Position numbers and translations under genes: made by a program. Shown here in pieces: positions 32,789 through 44,875 of a stretch of DNA of 64,000 nucleotides (the stretch's first letter is position 1; each line of letters starts with the position of its first letter). The DNA lies in NCBI RefSeq assembly GCF_037975245.1, contig NC_092575.1:27193841-27257840 (forward strand). The letters are read 5' to 3'. Source of the stretch: Apostichopus japonicus (Eukaryota > Echinodermata > Holothuroidea > Aspidochirotida > Stichopodidae). A model generated the notes under the pieces. It saw only the letters and a program-made list of their open reading frames with translations, was not told where the DNA came from and ran no database searches.

Positions 32789-33112
32789 CTGATTACGGCA
32801 GATTAATGGTCATTGTTGCTGAAGATCTTACTCTAGACAGCACTCTGAAATTAGCAACTCTGTTTGGTTTACCACCGGCAGAAACTGATATGATACGCCG
32901 GATTTCTCTGATAGAGACACCAGGAATCACTCTGATTAACTTCATGAAGACACGAAATATCATCAACATGTATGATGTCACTAACCTACAAAAGGGTTTG
33001 GTTTATATTCAGCTAAACCGAACAAATGAATATCTCTTAGCTCCATATCAGTCTAAAGTTGACCCCTTTCAGTTTGAAGAAAACCAAGCACTTGAACTGC
33101 TTGACTGGCGTG
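32789..33112 (+). CDS. Gene B first death-fold exon (DED-like)
   Basis: A 324-base exon, phase 1-1, ending in a strong GTAAGA donor. It reads DYGRLMVIVAEDLT, then LATLFGLPPAETDMIRRIS, TLINFMKTRNIIN and DVTNLQKGLVYIQLNRTNEY. Helix spacing and the LtlinfmktrnIinmydvtnLqkgL pattern match DED-type domains well. The first methionine (32806) lies inside helix 1, so it is not the true start and an upstream exon is needed. Confidence 0.65.
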
Positions 33113-36100
33113 GTAAGAATGAATAAAATGATGTTATCAGAATACATTAAACCAAAATAGTGCAGTACAGTAAAAACTCTAGAAATGTTTGTAAGTCAGG
33201 GGGTAATATTCAGTTTTGGCGCAATTTGTTATTTTAAAATATTAGTTATCACCGTGTATGTTTGGTGAAAGTAGTTACAAGTGGATCTTTTGACCAGTAT
33301 TTATAGTCATTTGGTTCATTTCCTTATAGTAAAAGATTGAAAATAGAAAAAAACACTAATAATTCGGTCTCTAGGATTAGCCAATATTTGAGATCCATTT
33401 AATCCATCTGGTCACTCCCAGACACGATGCTGGGTTATTTTGATACTCCTGTTGTCTGCTGCCACTCTTCAATTCTCGAACAACATAAAGCTTGTGTTAC
33501 ATATCTATTACATTTTGTATAATGATTCCTTTGATAACATCTCTTACATCAATCAATTGCAAGGCCTTTTGCATTGATAGAGAACTTTAACTTATAAGCA
33601 GGGAATAATGTAATTTATCCAGTATCACATCTCAAAATGCTATGTAATATGGGTAAATTGCTATGCAATTGGAAATATGCATAGCAGTTTTAATACACAG
33701 GAACCATAGTACTTATAGGAGACTTATAGGAAACTGTAATCAAAATTTGAGCTCTAAATTAATTTCTGGTTAGGGATGAATGTGGCTCAGTATGGCTTTT
33801 AGACATCAAAGCTTCATTTAATGGTGCTTGTGTTTCCATTGTTCTATTTTTAGTTGAAAACATCACATTTTTCGATGATGATGAATCAACTCCAGCACAA
33901 GGTTCTGATGAAAGAGAGGAATATCATGACCATATTAAGGAGAGTTTGATGGAGAGAACAGAGAAAGAAGTACTACCAAAGCAAAGAAAATATTTACAAA
34001 TACCTAAAATGAGGCTCCATCATGATCATCCATACATTGAACACAGGATTATGTGCAAAGGTGGAACTATTAGCATCATGGGGGTACATCTGACTATTCC
34101 TGAAGACGCTTTATCTTCTGATTGTGTAATTGCTGTTAAAGTGATCTATGACCCTGACATGCACCTCCCTGGAAATGCTCTTAGGGGCAGAATGACACCC
34201 CTGATAAAGCTAGAGCCAGAAGGACTTGCCCTCAACAAGCCAGCACAGCTGACTATTCCTCACTCGGCTATTATCCCTGAGCCAGATCGACATGGTGTTA
34301 TGATCATCACTGGTCTGAAAGATGAAGAACATTTACAAGAAGGTAATGACGATGACCAATAAACACTTTTAATGCTATTTATGAATGTACCAGGAGAAGT
34401 ACGATGAGTTATGTGCTGGGAATCATTACTGTTAAAATATATCTTACTTAATAAACAGCTCTTGATATTTAATGTATTTAAACTCTCAGTACGTGTTTGC
34501 CAAATTTAAAACTTCGACCTTTACAGCTTACTGCACTAAACGCTTAGTGAAAATGACACCATTCTATGCAATTTCCATATCAATATTCATTATTTTTATT
34601 GAGTTAATATTATCTGTCGTTAAACATTTTGAGTTGAATAAAATTCGCCAGATTTCTTAACGAGTCCGTAAATTCTACAAACTTCAATCAAAATTTGCAA
34701 GCCCCGCGGAAGGGATCATGCGCCAATCAAAGCTTTCTGTTTTGTTTTCGACCGTTAGGTGTAGGACTATTTTCAATTTCGTGGCTAGCTTGTTAGGTCC
34801 ATTCTCTTGAATAGCAGTTTCTTTCTTTCGGTCTTACCGATGTAGCTTGCAAAATTGTGTCATTTCCTTCCATTGCAATGAATAAACAGGTGTTTTCAGA
34901 CGTTTCCTCCGTGGAATTGGGTAAAAAAAGTCGACAATACAAGTATATATAGGTTATATTTGTGTAATGAACATGCTGATGTAGGCGGTCGCAGTGATTT
35001 TACGGTACATCCTTCAAGCCATAAGGGGCAACATAATTTGTTTTCGATTGCGACAGCTTTTCTCCAGTAAACCCACCTGGTGAGAGTGCACTTAGAATGA
35101 AAAGCATTGAATCTGCTTCGGAAGTTTGTTTTCCGAAATTCATCGGCAAACACCTATTGAGACGTAAAGATAACCAAGTAATATATTGTGAATAATATTA
35201 GTTACTATAGGTTCAATAACTTGGACTGAAGAGAAATCTATTGATTGGAAGCTACACCCGGAGAAGATCAGTCTTGATATTAACATCCTGAGCTACGTCT
35301 TTGTTAATTTAGTCAGCCAAGAAACAGAACAGAAGCATATATTCCGTGTAGTTCCATTTATCGATGGGATACTTGATGCCAAAGATGATGTCTTAATAAC
35401 TGTTTGTTTCTGTAAGAACAGTGATGAAGTGTACAAGGTGAGGATAATCTCATGTTCCCAAGGTGATATCTGCAGTAGCTTAGACGTCAGTTCTGTTTCT
35501 TTTTGTGATTTGTAAGTCAGATACTGGCAATTTTACTTTCTTTCATGATCTATACATTGACTTTTATTGTGTATCACTGGCAAATTATGAAATGATTTGT
35601 TAAGGGCACATTTCGTCAGTCAAAATTTCATTTTCATAAAAACTATGTGTTTCTCCTAAAAACTATCCACATGACCCAAGTTTTCATGGTTCACATAATT
35701 TGCATATCAAGTATTTAGAGGATTTGATAAGAATATGCAACATTAGTAATGTGAGCAAATTAAAGAAACAAAGATGATGTTACTTGCTATAGCAGTATTG
35801 ATCTCTCTTTGCAGAGTGAAGGCACAACAAATTGCAAAAATTAAATATCTGTTTAGTTGTTCTTTTTGGTATTTACTTTGCCATGTTCATAATTTTTAGT
35901 TGCTGTTAGAAGATCACCAGACCAAATTGAGTCTAGGAAACTATACAACATTTCAAGTTACCCGGACATTGAATGACGGCAGAGATTTTGCTTCTTATAT
36001 TGATCTGATGATGTCATCACCCGGTGACAGTTACCATCTGATGAAGGAAGAATCAACAAATGTTGGTATTTGCCAATGCTATTAAAGTTTGTCTTTCAAC

Positions 36101-39100
36101 ATTATAATACCTGTAGTTAAGGATTGGTTTCCTGAAGTGGACCACAATGTTGTAGTCGTTAGAATGTCTGATTTTCACCTACTAGGTTTCTGGTTAAAAA
36201 GCCCACCAGGGCCCAGAATCTATGCAAAACGTCTGCTGTGAAATGTTGTTGAGCAGAATCTTGTGTGGGTTGTAGTTCCGGTATGTGAATTATTAAATAA
36301 AGTTTGGGCCGATATTCTTTCGCATGGTTTCCCAAAAAGCTTCAGTCGCCATGGCTGCACTTTGGTGATGATAAATGAATGAGGGTGTCTTTAATATGAT
36401 AACCTCCCTTTGTGTTTGAGGAAATGTTCAAATGCTTTGGCAGTCACAGTCATCAGAATGGGATATTGATTAAGTGGCTGTCGTGTGAGCAGGAATGATG
36501 AAGAACACTACCTGTCTGCCTTGTAATTCTCTCAACACTCATTGAAAATAACATGAATATTCATAGCTTGAATATGTTCCCAGAGGGTTCCTACTCCAAG
36601 GAACAAGCTAAACAGAAATGTTGTTATGCAATTACAATCTTCACCAGCTGCCTATGAAATGTTATGATCTGTACACAGCCACATGCCTTGGTTCCAGCAT
36701 TCCCTTAATTCTTATATCTTATATTTGGCACTGTTTCTTTGAATCTTTATCAAGCATTCTCATTTTCAGAACATTGATCTTCAATATCTTTTATCCATTA
36801 GCATGTAGACATCGATCACCTCTGTGCTGCCAGTAGAGTCTCTCATCAGTTCAGACTCAAGACGAAGAAAGATGGAGAAACTGACATGGTTGATGTGAAG
36901 TTAAAAATATCACAACATGAAAAGAACCAGTTAGCCCTTAGCCTCCAATCAAAGGTGGGTTATACCTGCTGATTGTCTTCCAGCTGTTTGTGTTCTCATA
37001 TGTCTCTTCATTACATGACATTAAGTTGCATCTTCTATCTTCTGATCTTTTCTTTGTTTATTCATGTCCTGTCGGTTGGAAGTCTTGCAGCTGTTTGCAA
37101 GCTGATATAAAAGCTAACTATTTTGTGTCAATGTATAAAGTCAGTGCTGTGACTGAATTATAGTTTATTCCATGGCACCGTCTCTCATGGATCCTTATCT
37201 TTTTTTGTACTCTGCATAATTGCAATTAAATTAATCTTTTGATAAACTGATATTGTATTGTCAGTCACTCCAGTGATTTTGGTGAACCTACTTTTTTGGT
37301 TGTTATCCTGTTTTCCAAGTGTTGCCGACTCTTTCATGTTGCTTTGTATGTAATGAGTAACTCAAAATGCAATGAATTGCTGAAGAAGTGTACATATGAC
37401 CTGTGTGTTATTACATACACAGGTCAACAGTGATGGGAAACTGTTTTGTAGTTGTTAGGTACCAAAAAATGAATAATGCACAAATAGTAGCTATGTTGTT
37501 ATCACCAGTCCTTAACTTTTGGATTCCACATATTTATTATGTGCTGTTCCATGTCTGTTTCAGCCCTATTTTTTAACATTATGTTCTTACGTTAAACCTA
37601 ATCATTCACAGGGTGTGCACTCTTGTGTGTTGAACATGCTTATATTTACAGTTCCCATTACTCATATTATTTTTTGGTTCAAGTCTTCAGGTGAAAAACA
37701 TTCTCTTATCTCCAGAAAGCCAGAAAATTCTTTTTAGAGGACTGCATCTAGGTGAGTATTCATGTGGAAGTGGACGTGGAACAGATGCGTGAACTGTTAA
37801 AAGTCTACCCTTGCCTGTATCTAAATGTAGTTGGCACAAAAAATGAATGATAATTATCCTAGACATACACCAGGCAAGTGTGTATCAGTGGAGATGAAAA
37901 AGTAAGCACACATAGAAAACATGGTGAGTGTGTAAGTAGACCTGAAAAGGTACACGCATTTGGTTTTAGCAGTACACACATCTAAATGTTACTTATACCA
38001 ACTTAATATTGGGAAACATTTAATCAACATCAAAATGTCTGAGTGAAAAAATTACATCTTGATACTGAACCCCAAAAAAATCTTCTAAGTTCCACTTGCA
38101 CACTTTCATTTTTAATTAGTATGCTCACTTCCTACTTTATTGCTCAAAGCAACTATGAAATTGAAGCTGTGTACAAGACTAGAATTTATCGAAAAGACAA
38201 GGGCATATAGCTGAAAAGTTGCACAAGTTGTGGACAGTATACTTAACCAATTTAAATGAGTGCACGCACCAGAGGTTGACTTCCATACCAACCTTCCACA
38301 TGCAGATTGCATGCTTCTTTTGGGCCAGTTGTGTACTTGTGCATGTTAAGGCCCGGTCACACTACAGCGATATTTTATCGGAATACGGTCCGATTTTTCC
38401 GATTTTAGGCCGAAGAGTGAGGTTTGTGGTAGTGAATGTAATGAATGCAGCGGAATATTCGAATACCTACTCCAAATCTGAGGGGTTCTGGAACCGACTA
38501 CATTCTAAAGTGACGTCACATCAAAAAACGATAAAAATCGGAAGAGAAATCGGATAGCTATCCGATAAAAGGAAACAGAGTCAATATCAAAAGTTAGGAG
38601 AGGGCTATTCCACATCGGAATGGTTCAATAGATAGCAAAGCAGGTCCTTTATCACTGTGGTTAAAAGACCCGAACGAAAAACTGGCTGTTTCGATTCCTC
38701 CGGGAAAATCGGATAGTATTCCGATAAAAAATCGGTATAGTGTGACCGGGCCTTAAGGTGTGAACATTGTTCATTGTTTAAACTTGGCAGTCAATTAGCA
38801 TAAGCACTCTAATGTTTATATGTGATATGACTGATATGTAGTCTTAGCTATACTTTTTCGAATGTAAAGTGGATGTTATATTCCACTTTCAGATTTAACC
38901 AAATATGAACAGTTGAGAGGAGACATTGCAAAGCATCTAGATAAACAACATTGTCTAAAGCTTGGCGTGTATTTTAAGCTCAAGTCAGTAGAAAATGACA
39001 CAATTCATGCAGCAGCAGAATCTGGAAAGATGCTGATGAAAATATTGGATGAAAGAGAGCTCATCATGCCAGACAAAATGATCGGAATGTATGAAGGACT

Positions 39101-42100
39101 GAAAACTATTCACTTTTATAAGGTGGCAAGACTGGTGCTGGAGTACATCGATACATCACATGAGAAGAATGAAAAGGAAAGCGAAGGAGAAAAAGATTTT
39201 AAAAAAAATGGTTTGTGCTTTGTAAACACTGTTAAGACTTTGACACTTTACGCTTGTAGCTTTTAAAACAAAGTCACTTTGCATAAAATCAAGATCTTAG
39301 AATATTAGAAAGTCCAGTACAGAGTGCAATATTTGATATGAAAAGTATTATTTTTGTTGTCATGCAAGTCTGTCTGAAAAGTCATCTTGAATAATTGTAA
39401 CAATTTCTTTCTTACTCAAAGTTACGTTTTTAGAGATCAGGTTTAGAATATTCACTGAAGCTAAAACAAATGCAGTAATTAGTTTTCTATCTTCATAAAT
39501 TATGAAACAAATATAATTTTATGAACAATTTGTAATATCTCATAATTATTTCAGGTAAAGATTCCAGAGAAACAGGATATCATTTCAAAAAGAGAACTAA
39601 AGTTGTCAGTTATTTTTAAAATGTTGATACAAGAGGGATACATGAGACTGGATGTCCAAAGAGCCTTGAAATTGTCTCATGGAAAACTGGACTTGGGAAG
39701 ACGGCTGTTGCTACTAGCTAAGGAAGAGCATGGTAAAGATATCCTATATTTAGCTACACGGGTATTTCTGTTATATTCCTTCCCGATTTAATGACTCTAA
39801 ATCTTATATGACATTCAAGGACCACATTTCATGCCCTTGCTGTTCAGTTAATAGAAGAAAGTTCATTTTTATTTATTTTCGTAGGAATATTACTCACGAA
39901 GTAACTACTTAATAGAAATGTAACATATATGCTGTAAATAAACCTTTCGAAGTCTTGTTACTATTAATGGAAATTTCTCTTCTATATATATTTCCATTAA
40001 TCACATCAAACATTGCATGTCTAATGTTATTGAATTATATTTTGATTTTCCATCATTGTATATATAGACAATAGAAGCAGTTTTGTGTTACAGCGGTTAC
40101 TTTTATATTGTGAATTGAAACAGTATATGCAATTAACACATGTTTTATGAAAGTGGCAAATACTTTCCTGTATACATGAAATGTGTTACTTTTCTCCACC
40201 AGAGCGACTTCCTTTGTTCCCAGGATCAAATATTTATAGAGAACAATACTTTGATCAGCGTGGAGGAGAGATGTTTATCGCAGGTGTTAATCTCCTTGTA
40301 CCAGCTGGGGCACTACACACTGGAAGGATTGTTAGTCTGTGTGTTTCTGCTGACCCTGCCATTAAAGGACCTATCTCAAACAAGAGTCTAAGGTTGGCCC
40401 CCTTTGTGAAATTTGGTCCAGAAAGCATTACCTTACACAAGCCTGTCACCTTGATTATTCCACACTGTGCTTTTACTACAACTAACCAGATGGGTATTGA
40501 TGTGTACTCTGGTGTATTACAAACAGGTCTGTTCTCTATTTTGTTTTGTGTTTTGTACTCACTACTACTCACACACAACGCTTGTGTGTACCACCTCTTG
40601 ACTTGTAAGCATGATATAGGCCAAAAAGTGCATAATGGTGTTATTTGACACTGGGTGTGGTTCCATATTAAATGAATACAAAAGCCCTGCTTCACTGTAG
40701 AGGACAAAGTCTGAAACATTTATAACGACAATGATTCAAAACGGTTGTGTGAACTTCAGATGTACTATTGCTGGTCAATATGTGTCAAAGCCTGAAAACG
40801 TTCCAAACCTTCGTAACTGCTAGAGTAAAGCTGGAATGAAAGTCACACTTGATACGTGAAATGCTCCTGCGTACACAAACACGATATTGGCAGGAAAATC
40901 ACTTAGCCTTCTGGTTGTGTGTAATGCAGATATCAGTATCTCAAAAAGGAGGTAATGTCCAGGCAAATCATCTCCATTTTAAGGAACCGTTCTCTTTTAG
41001 TTGTACTTTTTGCCTACAATTGTGAAAACAAAAATGTCAAATTTGGTATTGAAAAGAAAGAAAATCAATCTCCATGGAATGGAGAGTTGAACCATGAGAT
41101 ATGTGAGTGTGTGTGAAGACAATAAATAATAAGCCGAATGGAATGAAAGGGGAAAGAGGAAAGGAAAATGATGGGTTGGAGGAAGGGAAAGGATATGGGT
41201 AAGGGGGGGGGGAGAAAGGATGGAGGGGGCAACAACATGATTTTCAATGGAAGAGAAAGAAAGATGTTCAAAAAAAAAATAGTACACAAATGTATACACA
41301 AGTTTAGGAGCATGGATACTAAAACATTCCATACCTCCCTTCTTCCGACACCTCCCTCACCCCACAACTCCCTCACCCCACAACTCCCTCACCCGACACC
41401 TCCTACACCCCACACTTCCCACACCCCACATCCCACATCTCCCAGACCTCCCTCACCCAAACCTCCCTCACCCCACAACTCCCTCATCCCACAACCCCCT
41501 CACCCCACAACTCCTTCACTCATTTGCACATTTTAGGGAGAAATAAACAACTTTTCCAAAGGAAAATAATCCCCTTCAAGCTGTGTTAAACTTTTTCAGT
41601 TTATCTAGTGCCCTTACACCCATACATAGATTTAGATACATGATATTGTGTTATTTTGATGTTCTATGTGTGCAGTGTTCTATTTTCTACCACCGGACTG
41701 TCACTTCAAAATCATCTATGGTATAGTTTCGGATTGGTGTTCTACCTGTCACTCTGTTATAACAAACTTACCAGCAAAATTGTTTTTAAACTTTTCTTCA
41801 GATAAATCTGTCAAATGGAGCTTAGATATGAAACACCTCAGCTGCTCTATGAATAGTCAGCACCTTGCAGTTGAAGCTGAGAAACCCTGTCTCATTGGTC
41901 TTCATGTCCCTTTCATACCTAAGATGAGGAAGCGTGTTTCTCTCTTACCCATTGTAAACAGAGTTTCTGAATCGGGGGATCAATTGACAATCCATCTTTG
42001 GTTTCTTAATGATGACACTCTGGAACATAAAGTTAGTAGCAAATTTTATCAGCTCAATTGGTACTGCTAATTATCTCAAGGATTCCAGTTATCTGCCTTT

Positions 42101-44318
42101 CTGGATGACACATGGTTCATTTACTGAATTGCAGCTTTGATACATTGTTAACCATAGCTTTTTGGCAATGGAAATGATAAAGTTCTAGCTTGAGGCCATG
42201 CAGGCAAAAACCTCTCCAACAGTCGAATTGTATCGATATAGTTGAGAGAAGGTCCAAGTGAGATAAGCTGGTTACAGCTGTCTGTGGTCTTTAATGGTTG
42301 AAATTTATAAATTTTCCATGGTCAAAAACACACTGATCAGAGGTTCTAGAACAAAATTGAATTGACAACTGACAACAAGTTTTGTAATTACAGACACATT
42401 TTTAAACACACCTTGACCATGTGTCAAAGATTAGACATAAAAGATTTATTACATTTCAGAACAGTCGGTCAGACTATTAATGGTCTTTGATAATATATCC
42501 CATCAGACATTCCATGTATTAGATATTTACAACATCTCCCCTGCTTATCAAATAACGGTCACCCCTCCCCCCCCCCCACCAGAGGGCCATACATGGGAGC
42601 TTTTATTGCTTCTAGGTCATACATAGGACAACTAAATTAACATAAATAATAGTAAAATATTCAATTGTTTCATATTTATATTAACAGAGTCTTATCAATG
42701 AAGAAATCTACCAGCAAAAGGGAACCATAATTCATGATCCTGTGTCTGCTCAACTCAAATCTATGACTTCAACTTTACATGTTTACACTAATTCCAGTAC
42801 ATCACAGTGTAACCCACATCCTAGAAAAGTGGTTAGTACTAATTGTTAAATATTTTTATGTATTTGTTTGTAGTATGTAATGAATGCAGTTCATTCCTGG
42901 TCCACATGTAATGTACATTTTTTAGATGAATAGTAATAAGCATCTGTTGAGTGGTATGTATTTGGTGTTAGCATGTTGTTTAACTAATAAACATTATGTA
43001 ATTTTAAAATTGGCTCCTTCTGTCATTCCTATGATTTTCAATGAATGAAAAGGGGTGATGGTCCCATCTACAATTGAAAATACAGTTGGTTTCATTTTGG
43101 ACTATGCCTTCATTCCATCCTAATTGACTGTCCATGTATGGAGAATATATGTACGTTGTAATGTGTGTAACTGTAGAGGTCTCTTATATTTTATTTGTTT
43201 GCTATTATTAATACAAATAATTATTCTTTTTCAAAGTTTATTAGAGCTGAAAAAAATATGAAGCTGATATTTTATAGCCTTGCCTAAGGGCCAAAGCCTT
43301 GTCAAATGACTTGACAACACTCATAGATCTCAATATGCATAATTCCATTACTTGGTCATAGAGTTCTTTAATTAACCATATATGTGTCCACTGGGGGACG
43401 TTGGTGCTGTCAAAGTAAAGCACACATCTATATTTGCATATTTCCTTGCATTTGTCAATGTTTACACCTGGATGAAGAGAAGCAGATCCAGATCCAGATT
43501 GTAACGATCCAGTCGACCGGTACTGGGACCTGTGTTTTTAAATTGGAAGCCCATTGCCCTAACAACTTGACCATCATGTTGAAGGCTCCCAAAAGTGTTA
43601 TCAATTCATAATTAAACACCTCTTGATTTTGCACTCTTAAAGGATGTTGCTATGGAAACCCTATGGTTACAGAACAGACACAAGGTAGAATTCCATCTTC
43701 AGAATAAAGGAATCAAAGACACTGTCAATCTGGAAATAGAAGCAAGATATGATATGTCTGCGATGAATCTTTTCCAGTTTAGCATTCAGTTGCAGGTGAC
43801 TTGATTTTGGTTTAAATTAACAGAAATAAAAATTTGAACACAAGGACTTTTCATGTTTCACTGTAGATTTATCTTAGCTTCCGAGAATCCTTTTACATTT
43901 ACCGTTCATTATGTATGTTTACCAATTTAACATTCTTTAAATAAGTCATGCTTTATTTCTATTGATATCTCTTCTTTGTTTGCCTTAATTAATGAATTGA
44001 TTTCCATTTTACAGGTTTGAAATATATTGTTACTATTTTACAACAATGAAATGCCTTATGACAAGCCATCTTCATATCACAAATGTAATACATACAAAAT
44101 ATCCTAAACAATAAGTACTTATTAGCATATTTTAACATTATCACTTAAACCATATTTTGATACATACTATTAATTGATAAAGGTGAGATATACACAAACT
44201 AATTTTCTAGGAGAATCATCAAGCCTAATTTTCCTTTTCCTCTTCACAGATTGACAAATTACGACACATTGACCAAATCAAATCTCCATTCCAGCTGGTC
44301 CCACCTGAATGTGAGTAA
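32789..44318 (+). CDS. Gene B: double ZU5-UPA protein with two death folds, terminal death fold deleted
   Basis: Exons can be joined at 32789-33112, 33854-34342, 35211-35437, 35900-36061, 36802-36954, 37691-37751, 38893-39221, 39555-39732, 40203-40526, 41802-42031, 42688-42831, 43643-43795 and 44250-44310. Phases are consistent when the GTAAAC donor at 39222 is used. The first exon enters in phase 1, so at least one 5' exon is missing; it was not found. After 44310 the only frame closure visible is read-through of the intron, giving Cys-Glu then TAA at 44316-44318, for about 946 residues. Domain order is DED-like, ZU5, UPA, linker, DED-like, UBA-like, ZU5, UPA. Whether the gene is a working variant or a decaying duplicate cannot be told from sequence. 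No exon contains a nonsense codon. Confidence 0.7.
33854..34342 (+). CDS. Gene B first ZU5 exon with acidic linker
   Basis: A 489-base exon, phase 1-1. The first 60 or so residues are an acidic, probably disordered linker (FFDDDESTPAQGSDEREE). The ZU5 core follows: GGTISIMGVHLTIPEDAL, then MTPLIKLEPEGLALNKP and AQLTIPHSAI. It ends at a GTAATG donor. It is clearly related to the second ZU5 (40203-40526) but much more diverged than the A-to-B copies are. The module duplication within the gene is therefore older than the duplication of the gene. Confidence 0.85.
35211..37751 (+). CDS. Gene B first UPA module (four exons)
   Basis: Exons 35211-35437 (phase 1-0), 35900-36061 (0-0), 36802-36954 (0-0, 153 bases) and 37691-37751 (0-1, 61 bases). 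Phases match the second module exactly, and the last two exon lengths are identical to it. Visible stretches include EKSIDWKLHPEKISLDINI, LITVCFCKNSDEVYK and HQFRLKTKKDGETDMVDVK. The donor after 36061 (GTTGGT) is weak but is the only one that keeps phase 0. The UPA call rests on position after ZU5 and on strand pattern. Confidence 0.6.
38350..38752. mobile_element. TTAA MITE, 403 bp, in gene B intron
   Basis: Terminal inverted repeats GGCCCGGTCACACTA (38350-38364, and its complement ending at 38752) are flanked by TTAA at 38346-38349 and 38753-38756. The same intron position in gene A (near 845-850) has no insert. The interior is rich in tatccgat/atcgga palindromic motifs. No transposase. TTAA suggests mobilisation by a Kolobok or piggyBac enzyme. 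The ends differ from those of the 6.2 kb element, so a different family. Confidence 0.85.
38893..39221 (+). CDS. Gene B second death-fold exon with shifted donor
   Basis: Orthologous to 977-1296. A three-base loss (Asp, near 39150) and a one-base gain in the A run at 39201-39208 change the frame at the exon end. The donor used by gene A (GTTTGT, here at 39211) would leave the wrong phase for the next exon. A second donor 11 bases further on (GTAAAC at 39222) restores phase 0. Domain content is as in gene A: KYEQLRGDI, LMKILDERELIMPD, KVARLVLEYI. Confidence 0.5.
39555..39732 (+). CDS. Gene B UBA-like exon
   Basis: Same length (178 bases) and phases as the gene A exon at 1651-1828, with a conserved core FKMLIQEGYMRLDVQRAL and an intact GTAAAG donor. 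Few substitutions separate the copies and none is a stop. The assignment to the ubiquitin-associated fold is tentative. Confidence 0.4.
40203..40526 (+). CDS. Gene B second ZU5 exon
   Basis: A 324-base exon, phase 1-1, with the core GGEMFIAGVNLLVPAGAL, then PFVKFGPESITLHKPV and IIPHCAF. It has no frameshift or stop relative to gene A. The position before the UPA exons and the conserved PAGAL turn and IPHCA strand support ZU5. Confidence 0.85.
41008..41527. repeat. Low-complexity insertion in gene B intron with CTCACCCCACAAC minisatellite
   Basis: Absent at the matching point of gene A (near 3152-3172). The first part is purine-rich (gaaaggggaaagaggaaagg, 41148 on). The second part, about 41335-41522, is a tandem of 13-14-base units like ctcaccccacaac. 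The strand asymmetry could favour triplex or hairpin forms; that is inference. Frames through it are not genes. Confidence 0.6.
41802..44310 (+). CDS. Gene B second UPA module (four exons)
   Basis: Exons 41802-42031, 42688-42831, 43643-43795 and 44250-44310 keep exactly the lengths of gene A (230, 144, 153 and 61 bases) and remain open. The last exon ends in phase 1 at a GTGAGT donor identical to that of gene A, but the partner exon is gone. Reading on gives Cys-Glu-stop at once. Confidence 0.6.
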
Positions 44319-44836
44319 TTATAATAACAACACATTAAAAGCATGTTAAATAATTGTAGGCCGTATGTTAAGTGTTGCTTTACAATCCTTTCATATGAGA
44401 TGTGTACATGTAATCTACCTTTCATACAACAACATTTAACATACTGCCTACAATTCGTTACATATGAGATTTGTACACCGAATCCTACTTTGCAAAAATC
44501 AGTCCAGGCTGCAGTTGCCATGTCAACTGGTGGACTATAACTATCAGCTATTTGAAATATTTGATTTATGGGAACATCAGTTTTCACATCTAAGCAACGC
44601 TCTTAAAGACTGTGTATATAAACTATTGAAGTCTAACTGCAGTGAAAATAAAGCCTAACGGAATTCAACCACCTGTTTCAAAGTAAACATTCTGGAATTA
44701 AATCATATTTTATGTTAGTTTCATTGAAATCTCTGAGCTTTTACGGTTTATTTTAGCCGTTTGTGTAAGAAACACATCACTGTTTTCTCACATTTCTGGA
44801 TATTGTTTGCATGAAATAGGTTCAGTTTAATTCACT

Positions 44837-44875
44837 TCATGTAGAGTAATGAATAAGTAATGAGTTATAACTTTT
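44837..44875. other. Deletion scar: terminal death-fold exon missing from gene B
   Basis: Around 44848 the B sequence jumps from material matching 6440 in block A to material matching about 6917. Flanks on both sides align well, so about 475 bases including the whole terminal exon (6482-6783) were removed in B, or, less likely, gained in A. Confidence 0.75.

Noticed and set aside
38219-38557. 112-residue frame spanning the start of the TTAA MITE
   Set aside because: It runs across the insertion boundary, so it is a chance frame.
44464-44658. Frame after the last UPA exon of gene B that could have replaced the lost terminal exon
   Set aside because: It has no death-fold pattern, no suitable acceptor in phase 1, and the matching stretch of block A is intronic.
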